64,000 nt of DNA from Spirometra erinaceieuropaei. Lineage: Eukaryota > Platyhelminthes > Cestoda > Diphyllobothriidea > Diphyllobothriidae. The DNA lies in the NCBI GenBank assembly GCA_902702965.1, contig CACRXP010000165.1, positions 179,704-243,703 on the forward strand, read 5' to 3'. The number at the start of each line of letters is the position of its first letter. Position 1 is the stretch's first letter. Shown here piece by piece: positions 1 through 10,761 of this stretch. Under the pieces are notes generated by a model that made no database searches, had not been told where the DNA came from, and saw only the letters and a list, made by a program, of their open reading frames with translations. A program made the translations under genes and the position numbers.

Positions 1-1080
1 ATCTGGTAACAAAAAGATCTCAACAAGCTATCTGCACAGCCGCTGATAGGCGAGGATAACGCGGCTTGGCCTCTTGAAGTCGTATGCAAATATCGCAGTG
101 TCCGGAAAGGTAGGGAAGTTACTTGACAGTGGACTTTTCCGGAGAATTCACGTGGCCAATAGGTTATGCAACCCACTACGGTGAGTTGTGAGGTAGGACT
201 GAAGCGAATACGCATAAGGAATGCGGAACTTTCACGCGATGAGGTTTTGAAAGCGCCCGCGGATAGGGAAAGACTCCCACACGTTATTGAAAACAGTCCA
301 AAAAGGGGCTCTGGAGGTTCAAGTTTAAGTGAAGTGGTTCTCCCGAATTCTATAGCAGATTATGTGTTTTCGAAGTTGGATTCTTAGTCAGTATGAAAAG
401 TTTTTTGGAGTCCATGAGGACACTACCAACACACGTACAACCGACTACCAGGGCCCCGGTTCGTTTTAGCGATCTATTTTATTCTTTAAATGCATTTCCC
501 ACCTATCCTGTTTGAGTATCTTGTTTTCTTGTTCACCGTGCTATATGTAACGAATGTGGTTGAGACGCAGGCAACGCCATAAGTTACTGCAACTCCAAGG
601 GTTGGTATTGTGCCACAGTTTAAATGTTCCGGTATTAGTGTAAAGCGTTCAAGTATTATCGGGTGGGTAAGTGCGCTGTTGCGCTAACTGTGACCTACTC
701 AAAGAGCATTGTCCAGTATTCAGACAGTCGGAGATGTTAAGTCGAGAGCCCTACATGATGAGTGGTTAAAACAGCGAGTTAACCACGTAAACATGCCAGG
801 AAAGTGTCAGCAGAATCGGTTGCTGCAGAAGTCTAGGGGGCTATTTTGCATCATGTTGATTACTCTGCAGATTTGTAGGCTGCGAATAAGGCTCGCCTTC
901 AAAATTAAGGGTGTGGAAGTAAAACCATCAAGTTATGAAAACATAAGCCCAGGCATTGAAACTATGTTAATTCAACAGTCGAGGACGAAAATGTACACTG
1001 TAGGCCCCACAGCATGGCTGGTTCAATGCGGTGACTTAGGATCTCCTACCTCGCCCACCTGAGCCTTCTGACAAAAGATA
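1..1080. other. Unrecognised non-coding stretch
   Basis: I recognise no gene, conserved domain or repeat here. Open frames are at most 117 codons and have no family resemblance that I can see. Confidence 0.4.
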
Positions 1081-1379
1081 GAATGACGGGAGGCGAGCTC
1101 TGACGCAGTGAGTGACGAAATCGCACGGCCCGTCTACGCGTGCCACACACACGCCTGGTCACTGCGACATACGTCAGGCTTCCACAGAAGGCGTCACTGA
1201 CGCCAACTTGGTGGGGGCGCCATGAAGGCCGTATTCAGGGGGAAGCATTGAACGTTATTCTTAGTCCTTAGAAGGATCGAGGTATCTTCTCGGTTGGCAG
1301 CCTTCTGCACCACCGCGTTGGCTTTAGACGCGTCCGACTTATTATAATGACGAATGCGTTGATGTGCCGCGGGATGGAG

Positions 1380-1800
1380 TTTCCAGGGTCGTCCTTACGC
1401 CCTCCTCTCCCTCCCAACCCCTGTCCACTGTTCGAACCAGTCAACCATGTGGTATTGGAAATGGGCCGTAAGGGCTGACAGAGTTGTCAAAGCCCGTCAA
1501 TGTGTGCCTAGCACGACCTGGATAGGCACATCAAAGAACACGCTCCACACTGACGTGGGGAGTTCTCATCTTATGTCTGTATTGAGTGCTGTGGGACGGG
1601 CTGCGCTCTCTTACGCCTCTGGTCTTATTGATTCTGCTATGACACCAGGATCAGGTAGGAGAGGAGGGGAGAATGCGGAAGACGCTATGCAAATCTACTA
1701 CCAATATAAACTAACTCACGCGCAAGTCACTGTCCCCGCTATCACCCTGCTATGGAACACGCGGTAGACACCGTCGAAAACGATGGTCGAACTGTCATGG
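1380..1800 (+). repeat. Dispersed repeat family X, copy 1
   Basis: This stretch aligns by eye with 14440-15065 and 63480-64000 in the same orientation. Shared landmarks are a GACACCRGGNTCAGG-like block (about 1640-1660), a CTATGCAAATCTACTACCA-like block, an AAGTCACTGTCCC block (about 1724-1737), and an ACACCGTCGAAAACGATGGTCG block (about 1768-1790). It abuts the antisense LINE remnant to its right. It has no coding capacity that I can see. It may be a SINE or a LINE untranslated tail. Confidence 0.6.
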
Positions 1801-1871
1801 GGCAGAAGGTGGTGGGAGATGGCAGGGCGTCGGGAGTATTCATACCGGTGGTCGGAGTGTGAGTTGTGGTA

Positions 1872-1894
1872 GTCGTCGTCGTCGTCGTCGTCGT
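1872..1894. repeat. (GTC)n microsatellite
   Basis: About seven uninterrupted GTC triplets lie between the family X copy and the LINE remnant. Confidence 0.9.
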
Positions 1895-1989
1895 GGGCTT
1901 GTGAGGCTGCTGCAGGAGTGATCATGGAGCCGTTTTTGGAGGCAACATGTAGAAGTGTCGTGTCGTTATTGGACTGAAATTCTTAGGTG

Positions 1990-2620
1990 TCCGACGAGAC
2001 CTACCCGTGTGTGGAATGTTTGTTGATAGCATGGGCATATTTGAGGCGGTGGGCGTTGTCGTTGTAAGTCTGAGGCGTTTGAGACTTGTGAGTCGCTCTC
2101 TTGGATTTAACAGAGGCGATTCGCTTGGTTTTGTAGATCGTTACTGCAGTTTTCACTGCTTTTCTCCAGCCCGGTCGATTCTAAGCAAGGTCTCGCATAG
2201 GCTTCCAGATTGACTTGTAGATTCTTGATGGAGGTCCGTCAGATGCCCTTGTAGCGCCCATTTTCCCTCCTTATTGACAAGAAGCCGTAGCGACCTCGCC
2301 ATACCAGACTCGCTTGGGTAGACGCGCGCCATTCATCCTCACGAGGGCGCCGCTTCAGCATATTTGTAGTTGTCACAGCATGGCGTGGATGCTGAGGATT
2401 CCGGTCTACTTCAAAACGTCCGCGTCCGGCATCCTATCCTGCCACCTCACCCTTAGTATTCTTTGCGAGATCAAGTCGAAGGAAGCCATAGTTCCTTCGA
2501 AATGCATGCCGGCTTTCCGGGACGAGTCCGGGGTCCAGGTGGTTGCGCGCTCAATCTCAAATCAAGTCGGCCTGACTCCTGAGGCCGACCGCACGTTGGA
2601 GAGGAAGCAGAAACGCTGAC
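1990..2620 (-). pseudogene. LINE reverse-transcriptase C-terminal remnant
   Basis: Read on the minus strand, this matches the region after the RT core of the LINE at 7.4-12 kb. In order I can follow RILRVRWQDRMPD (about 2420-2470), TGILSIHAMLxQLQIC, LVRMNGARLPKRVWYGEVAT (about 2280-2350), and GWRKAVKTAVTIYKTKRIAS (about 2110-2190). The frame is broken by stops and shifts, so it is dead. Identity to the 7.4-12 kb copy is clearly lower than between the two main copies, so it is an older or different subfamily. No RT catalytic motifs are retained. Confidence 0.85.
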
Positions 2621-2639
2621 TTGCCTGAAGGTGAACATT

Positions 2640-5460
2640 CGATTTTCTCGTTATAAATGACTAATCGTGCTCATAACTCATCATGGCAGGCTAGAAACCG
2701 GGTCTCTAAAGGTCGTCAACAGACAGGGTAACTTTATCCAAATCAAAATCGAGGTTCAAACTTCAATAGGGCTTTTTGCTATGCCTCTGAAGAGCTGGTT
2801 CTTCTGTGGATTCTGAGATTACATTTTTCAACTTCTGACCCCTTTGAACTTATTAATCAGTTCATGTGTGACACACGTGGACTACCTATTCAACTCCACC
2901 GAGCTCACACCTACTTCCATTCGTTTCGATTTTGTTCTGCCACTGAAACATAGTGGACTTGGCAGTTGGGGGGCAAGGCGCAATATAAACATCTTCGGGC
3001 CTTAGGCAGCACTGTGCCCTCGGAGCCTCGTTGATTTTAACCCACGTATAATGCAGTCTCCTGAAAGATCAACCAGCTCTGATTCATTGAAGGCAAACTC
3101 GAGCACAATAAATTCTTATTTTTAGGGAAATTGTAGGACATGTGTTTAAGTACCCTCCGGTATCGCAGGTGGTCTTGCGCCAAATTCCAGGGAGCCTAGG
3201 GCTAGGGTTAGGACACGGGATAAGGTGTCTCCCGGAATTTAGGACAGAGCCACCTGCCGTCTGGAGGGGGCCAGTTATTCCCGTGTCCTGCCGAAGAAAG
3301 CAGATGTAGAAGACGTAGTAATACTGAACACTGCGAAACCGTGTTCCTTCTTCCTAGCATGATTCTTAGCCCAGTAAACCGCTGAGTACCTGAGGACGAT
3401 TTTATGCCCACAGCATAGTCATCGGCATCAGGCGGAGTATCTGTGCTTTCCCAATCTGTCAGTCTTTTCCTATGCGCGCTTGCGATACCTTACCTCCGAA
3501 ATATTAACGAATATGGGTGTGCTACAAAGTTTTTTTTGCAGGACATACTCTTTATCTCAGACATATCATGGGCTAACCCGTTTTATTTTATTTTAAGTGC
3601 CATTTTTGTCTGGTCAAAATGCTGCTTATTAGTCCGCAAAGAATACTTATAATTACGACGGGCATTATTTAGCACGATATCGCAGTCAAGAAGTAGAAAT
3701 TAAACTGTCTGACTGAAAATCCACGTTCAGACTAGACATGGTCGACTGACGGGATCACTCCACGAACCACATCGGCTTGCGTAGCTTAAAACTACTTCAG
3801 CAAGCCTGAAGACAAGCGGGGTTGCTGCTAGTAAGACAAACAATTACACAGCATAATTCACAAAGATCCGCACGAAGTAAACCCATAATGCCGTAGACTC
3901 CATTGCAGCCTCATGTCAAATAAGCCTGCTCGGCCTGCGCCCAACATTTCATTCAAGAAATAGAGGTCGCTGAAACAACAGGGCATGTGAGCCTACACGG
4001 TCACCTGTCAACTACGGAATCGCTTCAAGTTTTTAACTTCCCTGAATCTCAGTAGAGGCATTATTTGGCTTTAAGCTTCTTGTTTCTTATCTGCACGGTT
4101 TAGCAGGATTTCTTTCTCAAAGAACTTATATACATATTCTCAGTCTGTTAGCAACGCGTAGACTTACAGCGCAGACATGCGAATAGGATAGAAATGGAAA
4201 CGTTCTCCACATCGACAGCGGCTTAGAGAGAAAGAAATAGGACGCAATTAATCGGTTAACAAACGTTGCCACTAGCAGTTGACAAGGGGAAGTTATGAAC
4301 GACAAAAATTTATGCGATAAGGCAACGTTGGAAGGGGGGTTCCGGCCCCGGAAACTCCACTTTGCAGGACGAGTGTCTGTAGTTCTGAGGGGAAAAAGGT
4401 AAAGGACCCCTTGTATGTTCTAATTGTCCCTCTGGAAAAATTCTTCAGAAGCATTCGGTCCACCGGCAATTGACAGAACTCTCTGCGCTCCACAATTAAA
4501 TCTCAGATGTCTCATCCGCAGTCATTAATATGTGACTTATGGGGTAGTATTTATGAGATCAAACAATTAATTTAATTAGTGTGATGACGTTAAAAGTCGA
4601 ATAAAGTATTAGAGGAAAAGAAGAGCATTCTTTAGTGAGCTATTGGAGTTCATCAAGATTAAATGCATGAAGAGTGGTAGGTATGTCTCAATGCAGGTCT
4701 GACAGATCTACAAAGAAGACTTGCTATAATAAGTAGCAAAAACAGGGTGTAGGATGAGAGCAATCAATGAAAGGACTGTGATAGTCAAAAATTGCTCATA
4801 TTACAGGTGTGAACAGGACGATGATGACAAACAGAGGGTATATTAAACTAACTTTGGAAGGATTGCAGTTTTATCTTAGAACCCATGTTAATGTGCTACT
4901 TGAGCAAGGACCCATCCGACAATGGTCCGCAGGAAAGGTGTCGTTGAGTGGATTTGTATTCGGTGATACTGTTTTCACCACGTCGAACAAGTCAACGTTT
5001 AAAAGGTCTAGTCTGCGCAAGTTTCTGTCCTTCCTCGACTTGCGTGTAGCGAGTTGATGGAAAAAGTTAAAACTGCGATGTGCTGACTGCAGGTTAACCT
5101 ACTTGGCACGAAACCAAACTTATACTGAATCCAAATGGACCAGTGTTGTTAGAGGACTCGCAGAAATTACATCACCCCGTCCCTTCTAAAGGGTAAAGCA
5201 CGATCCTGACAGCTGACGAAAGTGTTATTCTGATCTCTTACTGGGGGGGGGGGACAGCATTTTAACATAAAAAATATTTTCAGGATTAACGAGGAGATTT
5301 GAAAAGCCCTTCATGTTATCTGGGATCAAGTAAATAGACGCAACACTCCATCATTAACGATGAGTTGTCTTCTGGCCTGCAAACTCGTCCAAAAACTGAG
5401 GATGTGGAAAATAACGACCAAACTGGAGAGAACTATGCGCGGTGAGGAAATCTAACAGCA
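2640..5460. other. Unrecognised AT-rich intergenic or intronic sequence
   Basis: No gene, domain or sizeable repeat is recognised. The only internal landmarks are the telomere-like string near 3200 and a run of nine or more G at about 5246. Confidence 0.4.
3195..3212. repeat. Short telomere-like string
   Basis: CCTAGGGCTAGGGTTAGG is three near-copies of the TTAGGG repeat used at flatworm and other animal telomeres. It is too short to be more than an interstitial trace. Confidence 0.5.
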
Positions 5461-5524
5461 TCACGCTTGGCCAAATACTACCATCCCCAAACAAGACTGT
5501 GGACCTTGATGTCCTTCATAAATG

Positions 5525-5665
5525 TTTTACGAAATCTGCGGGATGAAAGGGGTTCTGGAGAAGAAGGAGAAGATGCGATCACTGGGACAAGAAGTTTTGC
5601 CCTGAACTGCTTCCTGGAACTCGCTTGTTCTCTTCTATCGGGAAAGGTGTTCTTTTGCAAAGCTT
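5525..5665. repeat. Dispersed repeat shared with 38.35-38.55 kb
   Basis: GATGCGATCACTGGGACAAG at 5572-5591 recurs with one change at 38358-38377, and in inverted form at 38469-38488. The following block (about 5620-5645, CTGGAACTCGCTTGTTCTCT) recurs near 38509-38530. The element identity is unknown. Confidence 0.65.
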
Positions 5666-5849
5666 TTGGCACACCCACTATTGACTGGCAAATTTTGACT
5701 TTGCAAGGCTTGTCTGGCAGCTTGGGCAAAGAAATGCAAGGTTGGCAGTTGAGAAGCCTAGCCGTCAGAAAATTATTTTGACAACAAGTGTAAGGAAGGG
5801 GCAACGATCACGTAATTTCGACCTTATTTCTGCCTTTGAAGTGAGAAAT

Positions 5850-7383
5850 GTGTTGGACCTGAAGTTCTGTCTGTCAATAGAATCCACAGAGCAATTTACG
5901 CTGGTCACTGAGTATTTAATGTTCAGAAAACTGAGCTGCCTGATTGATGGAAAATAAATAGGTGTGAAAAAGGCAGCTTGAGCATAAGATGAGTCGCAAA
6001 TAATCGTAGACAGTTCCATTACCCGCTACGACAAATATATGCTAATCACCTGCGGTTCGTTTCCGGCAGGATTATCGACTTCAGTTTTCCATTGTGAAGA
6101 AGAAGCAACAGGCAACTACCCCAAGCGAGTAGATTCTAAAGAACATGTAACTTAGAAAAAGTTGGATTCCGGATGAGCTACTAACTAACACGAAACAATG
6201 AGTTTTCGGAGATCCATGTATCAGGCTAACAGTTATCAAAGTTAAGCAAACTGGCTACAAAGGGACTTAGAGTTAGGTATTACGGAACTCTGTGGAAGAC
6301 TTCAGAGCATTGGTTAATTAGCTTCAAAGATAATGAAGGCAACTGCCACCCGATTTCCACACGCTGTCCCCAAAACAAAATTTTGGCGACTGTAGAACAG
6401 CTTTAGAGGGCAATTAATACTGAGTATGTGTACTTTTATCCTGATTTGTCGAGCTAAGAGCGTTTGGAAACATCTCTGATTGAGGTAATGATTGCTTACA
6501 AAGTATGCGAACGATGTACATGGGTTAGATTGTAGGTAAGAAAAGTTGTCTACTTGGGAAAGGGCAATACGGACAGAAATAATGAGAACTTCTTAGAGTC
6601 GACAGACTACCCACACAAGTCAGAAAATCTCCAGTCACTGATTGAAAGCTACAATGAATTTCACACTTTCCACCAGACCCCCTTAAACGTAGTTAAAATA
6701 CGTGTGGTTGAGTTATTGCATATACAAATAAGAAGCTAACTATCCAAGGCGACTGGACAAACATAATTATCTAAACTAATGATCCACGAGATTGATGAAA
6801 AAACCAATGAAAATCTACGGAGATCAAAGGCCTATCTGTCTGTAGAACTTTTTCGACGAGGTACGTGTCTAAGCGACTTCTGTCAGTAAAAGGGCACAAA
6901 CTGTTTAAATTACACATCGTCCTAGTTACTACTTTACCTAGTAGGTATTTCAAAAGTTATTTTCTAGCGTCCAATCTCATCCGGCTGCTTACGCCCTCCA
7001 TGCTCTGCAGAGGTAATGTGTTACTACAGGTAACTAATGGAATTTTTCGAACTAAAATGTTCAATTTCATGAAGAGACGAGAACATGGCGTAGAATGTGG
7101 ATGGCCTTACGCATATCGTCGCCAACGTAGGACATCAGAACACCTTAGAATTATGTTTTTCTTTCAGTTGTATGCTAGGAAGTCCATCGTGGCATCTGTA
7201 GGACGACCGGGTGGGGCTGACGTTCTAACAAGCGTTCCAAACCATGCGTCCAAACTCAGATTACTTCATAGGCATCACCGAGGCTCACTTCAAGCAATGG
7301 GTGGTTTAGGCGCGCAATTCGTCCACATTTTCACGTAGACATATCCTCCAAAATAGAGTGCATTTTCATTAGCGAGAAATTCA
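5850..7383. other. Unrecognised sequence upstream of the LINE
   Basis: I see no gene here. A 157-codon open frame at 6865-7338 (+) shows no known motif and has mixed composition, so I do not call it a gene. Confidence 0.4.
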
Positions 7384-7500
7384 TGTGTGTGTGCGTGTGT
7401 GTGCATGTCGACTGACCATAACTGCGCGCGCCACGGCACGACCTGGCCCCCCCATACACACAACATCAGGATTTCACACAACGGGGGTTGAACTGCGTGT

Positions 7501-7518
7501 CTCTCACTTGCGTGAGAG
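7501..7518 (-). promoter_or_regulatory. Second GNRA hairpin in LINE 3' UTR insertion
   Basis: CTCTCAC-TTGC-GTGAGAG on plus is CTCTCAC-GCAA-GTGAGAG on the sense strand, a perfect seven-pair stem with a GCAA loop. It lies in the ~125-bp segment absent from the plus-strand LINE copy. The stem differs from 7733-7748 by paired changes (CCCAC/GTGGG versus CTCAC/GTGAG). Confidence 0.55.
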
Positions 7519-7732
7519 TGCCGTGGAAGGTGCTGTTTCAGCCCGTCCCCAGCCCACCAGTCCGCCACTCCACACACAACACACACACACACAACGCGAC
7601 GAACTGCGTGAACCGAGAGCGGGCGTCAATCAGCAACCTTCCTATCCACGACGCTTGACGTGTCGGGATAGTCTCGGACTCAAGTCACCCGTGCAGCCGA
7701 AGCCGCATGGGGACCAAGTCGAGATGCGGACT

Positions 7733-7748
7733 TCCCACTTGCGTGGGA
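7733..7748 (-). promoter_or_regulatory. LINE 3' UTR hairpin with GNRA loop
   Basis: On the element's sense strand this reads TCCCAC-GCAA-GTGGGA, a six-pair stem closed by a GCAA (GNRA) tetraloop. The plus-strand LINE copy has the equivalent TTCCAC-GTAA-GTGGGAA at about 14207-14223, also GNRA. In some LINEs a 3' stem-loop is what the RT recognises; that role here is inference. Confidence 0.6.
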
Positions 7749-7880
7749 GATGGCAGTTGGGTGCATAAGGTGTGTGAGTGTTGATTTCTGATGGGGTGAT
7801 GGTGGTGGTGGAGGAGGTAGGGAGTGAGTGAGTGAATGTGTGGTGTGACCGGCGGTTGTCTACCGCAGGTCGTCGTGGAT

Positions 7881-8400
7881 GCGCATGTGGCCCAATAGAC
7901 CCATGCGATGCCTGAAAGTGCGAGGGCAGTGTGGGCAGTTGAGACGAGCTTGGTGGGTATAGGTTGGTGCTCCGGGCACTGGTTCGCCAGTCCCTGTGCG
8001 ACGGATTCGCAAGTGACCGACCAGGCCGATGCGTGAGGTGAATGTGCGTGTACAGTGTGGGCATTAGAAGTCGGCGGTGTCAGTGTCAGCTACAGAGGAG
8101 GCGGTGGTGGTGGCGCGGACGGATGGAGCGAGGGTGGGGGTGTGCACGGTGGATGTGTTGGATGTGGTGGGTGTGTCGGGAATGCGGTCAAGGCCGCTCT
8201 CGTGCATGCGCATGTGGCCGTAAAGGCCCATGCGATGCCTGAAGGTGCGAGGGCAGTGTGGGCAGTGGAGGCGAGTGCGGTGGGTGTAGGTTGGTGCTTC
8301 ACGCACTGGTTCGCCAGCCTCTGTGCGATGGATTCACAAGTGACCGACCAGGCCGATGTGTGAGGTGAAGGTACGGTCGCAGTGAGGGCAGGTGTAGTCC
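7881..8400 (-). repeat. In-frame tandem duplication of a two-finger unit
   Basis: GCGCATGTGG at 7881 and again at 8208 mark two copies offset by 327 bp, which is 109 codons. Each copy encodes one CPHC(D/T)RTFTS finger and one CPHCPRTFRHRMG finger with the intervening linker. The plus-strand LINE copy (about 13900-14106) has only one such unit. The duplication is therefore specific to this copy or its sublineage. Confidence 0.85.
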
Positions 8401-8494
8401 TGATCCTCATCGCTGGGGTCGGGGGAGGTGGTGGTAGTGTCGGTTGTTGTGCGCGGGACAGTCGCCTGAGCGGCCGCCGTTGGAGCAGTGGGCG

Positions 8495-8580
8495 AGGAGG
8501 AGGAGGAGGAGGAGGAGGAGGAGGAGAAGAAGAAGGAGGAGGAGGTGGAGGAGGAGGAGGATGATGGAAGTGGTGGGTCA
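8495..8580. repeat. (GGA)n low-complexity tract inside LINE ORF
   Basis: GGA/GGAGGAGAA repeats encode a poly-Ser stretch on the minus strand. The matching place in the plus copy is the assembly gap at 13741-13806. Confidence 0.9.
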
Positions 8581-10761
8581 GAAGAATTGTCAGAGTTAGT
8601 TGGCGGCGGAGAGGAGGAGGAAGAGGCAGGCGGAGGGACGATGGTTGGTGCCGTTCGAGAGGCGTAGTTAATCCGAAGATGTCCAACAAGTTCGATTCGA
8701 GCCCGGAATGTCCGTTGACATCGAGGACACGTTGGAAGCGGTTGTGCGGCGGCGTTGCGTACTGGGCGAAGTTGTGATTTGCGGACTTCCCGTTTCGCTT
8801 TGGCGGCAACGATGCGGTTGGCTTCGTAGATCGCAGCTCCTGTCTTCACTGTCCTCCTCCAGGTCGGTCGATCGAGTGCGAGCTCCTCGCAGTTGGTGGG
8901 GTTGATTTGCAGGCATTTCAGGGAGGACTTCAGGGCATCCTTGTAACGGCGAATCCGGACTCCTTGACGGCGAGAACCCGTCGCGACGTCTCCGTAGAAG
9001 AGTCGTTTGGGTAGTCGCTCGTCGTCCCCGCGCACCAGGTGGCCGCTCCAGCGCAGCTGAATTTGCCTCAGTATGGCATAGGTGCTGAGGATTCCCGTCC
9101 GTTCCAGCACATCAGTGTCGGGGATTCGATCCTGCCACTTCAGCCTCAGGATGCGACGAAGACAACTGAGGTGGAGGTGGTTCAGACGACGTGCCTGCTT
9201 TGCGTACACCGTCCAAATCTCCGCTCCATACAGTAGTGTCGGCAGGATGACGGCCTTGTACATCTTCAGCTTCCTGCTTAGCTGAAGACCGTGGCGATTC
9301 CAAACTGTGCTTTGGAGGCGACCGAAGGCTTGACTGGCTTTCGAGATCCTGTTGGCGACCTCGTCTTCGATCTTGGTGTTGCGGGAGAGAGTACTGCCCA
9401 GGTACGGGAAGTTCTCCACCACCTGCAGTTGGGTTCCGTTCACGCTGATTTGCGGCGGCGCGTTGGGGGCTGTGACTGAGTGGAGTGGCGGTTGGTGCAT
9501 CACCACCTTCTGCGTGTTAATGACCAGACCGGAGTTCTCGCAGGCGGCGGAGGACAGGTCCATGCTCCGCTGAATCTCCTCTTCCGAGGTGGTGTTCAGG
9601 GCGCAGTCGTCGGCGAAGAGAAGTTCGTGAACAGTGCTTATGGAGACGCGCGATTGGAAGTGCATCCGTTGTTGATTCAGAATGTGACCGTCCGTCCTGT
9701 AGGCGATGCGGATCCCGGGGCGTTCGTCGCGGTAGGCGTCCATCAGCATGACAGAGAGCATAAGACTGAAGAGGGTTGGCGCCAGCACGCATCCCTGCTT
9801 CACTCCGTTGGTCACTGTGAATGTTTCTGAGACAGCTCCGTTGTCCGTGACTCGCGCCATCATACCGTCGTGCAGCTGACGCATAATCTGAGTGAATCGC
9901 TCCGGACAGCCGAATTTCTGCATGATCTTCCACAGTTCTTCGCGATTGATCATTTCGCAGGCTTTCGTCAAGTCCACGAAGGTAGAGTACAGGTGGGTCC
10001 GCATCTCCTGACAATTTTCCTGAATTTGACGGGCGGCGATGATTATATCCGTGGTCCCGCGATGACGACGGAAGCCGCATTGGCTCTCCGGCAGAAGGCT
10101 CTGTTCCAGATGGTTATTGAGACGGTTAAGGAGGATTCGAGCGAAGATCTTCCCGGCGATGTTCAGCAAGGAGATGCCACGGTGATTGTCGCAGACTTGG
10201 CGATTCCCTTTTCGCTTGTAGAGATGCACGATGGTTGCGTCTTTAAAACCTTGCGGGACTTCACCTTGACGCCACATCTCCTGGAAGAGCGCAGTCAGGT
10301 GGTACATGAGTTGGGGACCTCCGTGCTTGAAGACCTCAGCAGGGATTGCGTCCGATCCGGGTGCTTTCCCGCTGGAGAGCTGCTGCACGGCCCTGATCGT
10401 TTCCTGGAGAGATGGCGGGAGGTCGAGGTCCACGTTGGTCTCCACTTGCTGCAAACGGTCGATAGCGGCGTCAGAGATGGTGGAAGGGCGGTTAAGGACG
10501 CTTCGGAAATGTTCGGCCCATCGCAGCAGAATTTGCGTCTTCTTGGTCAGGAGAGTACTACCGTCTGCGCTGAGGAGAGGAGCAGTGCCCTTTGTCGGCG
10601 GACCGTAGACAGCTTTGATAGCGGAGAAGAAGTTCATCCACTCGTTGCGGTCCGCGTACCCTTGGATCTCCTCAGCTTTGCGGGCAGTCCAGGCGTCCTG
10701 CATCTCGCGCAGTCGTTGCTGAAGGTGGCGGCGACTGCGGTAAAAAGCAGCTTTGTTGTAA

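Larger units (their letters stand above)
7860..10703 (-). pseudogene. LINE reverse transcriptase with C-terminal C2H2 zinc fingers
   Basis: A single frame of about 948 codons is broken only by TGA 8334-8336 and TAA 8064-8066. RT blocks occur in order: [51 protein letters not shown], motif [14 protein letters not shown] (about 9950-9982), motif [16 protein letters not shown], and motif [11 protein letters not shown] (about 9600-9626). After the thumb region comes a Ser-rich low-complexity linker (GGA-rich DNA at about 8495-8580). Five finger-like repeats follow: CPRC...HLRIN, CPHC...HLRIH (broken by the TGA), CPHC...HMRMH, CPHC...HLRIR and CPHC...HMRIH. Motif A keeps its Asp, but the usual AFD is CE(M), which changes the steric-gate aromatic residue. 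The finger region presumably binds nucleic acid. Confidence 0.92.

Noticed and set aside
6865..7338. 157-codon plus open frame as a gene
   Set aside because: No motif was seen and composition is mixed; it lies in otherwise unrecognised DNA.
8090..8809. 239-codon minus frame rich in Pro
   Set aside because: It is a shadow frame of the LINE zinc-finger and GGA-repeat region; the finger-encoding frame explains the sequence.
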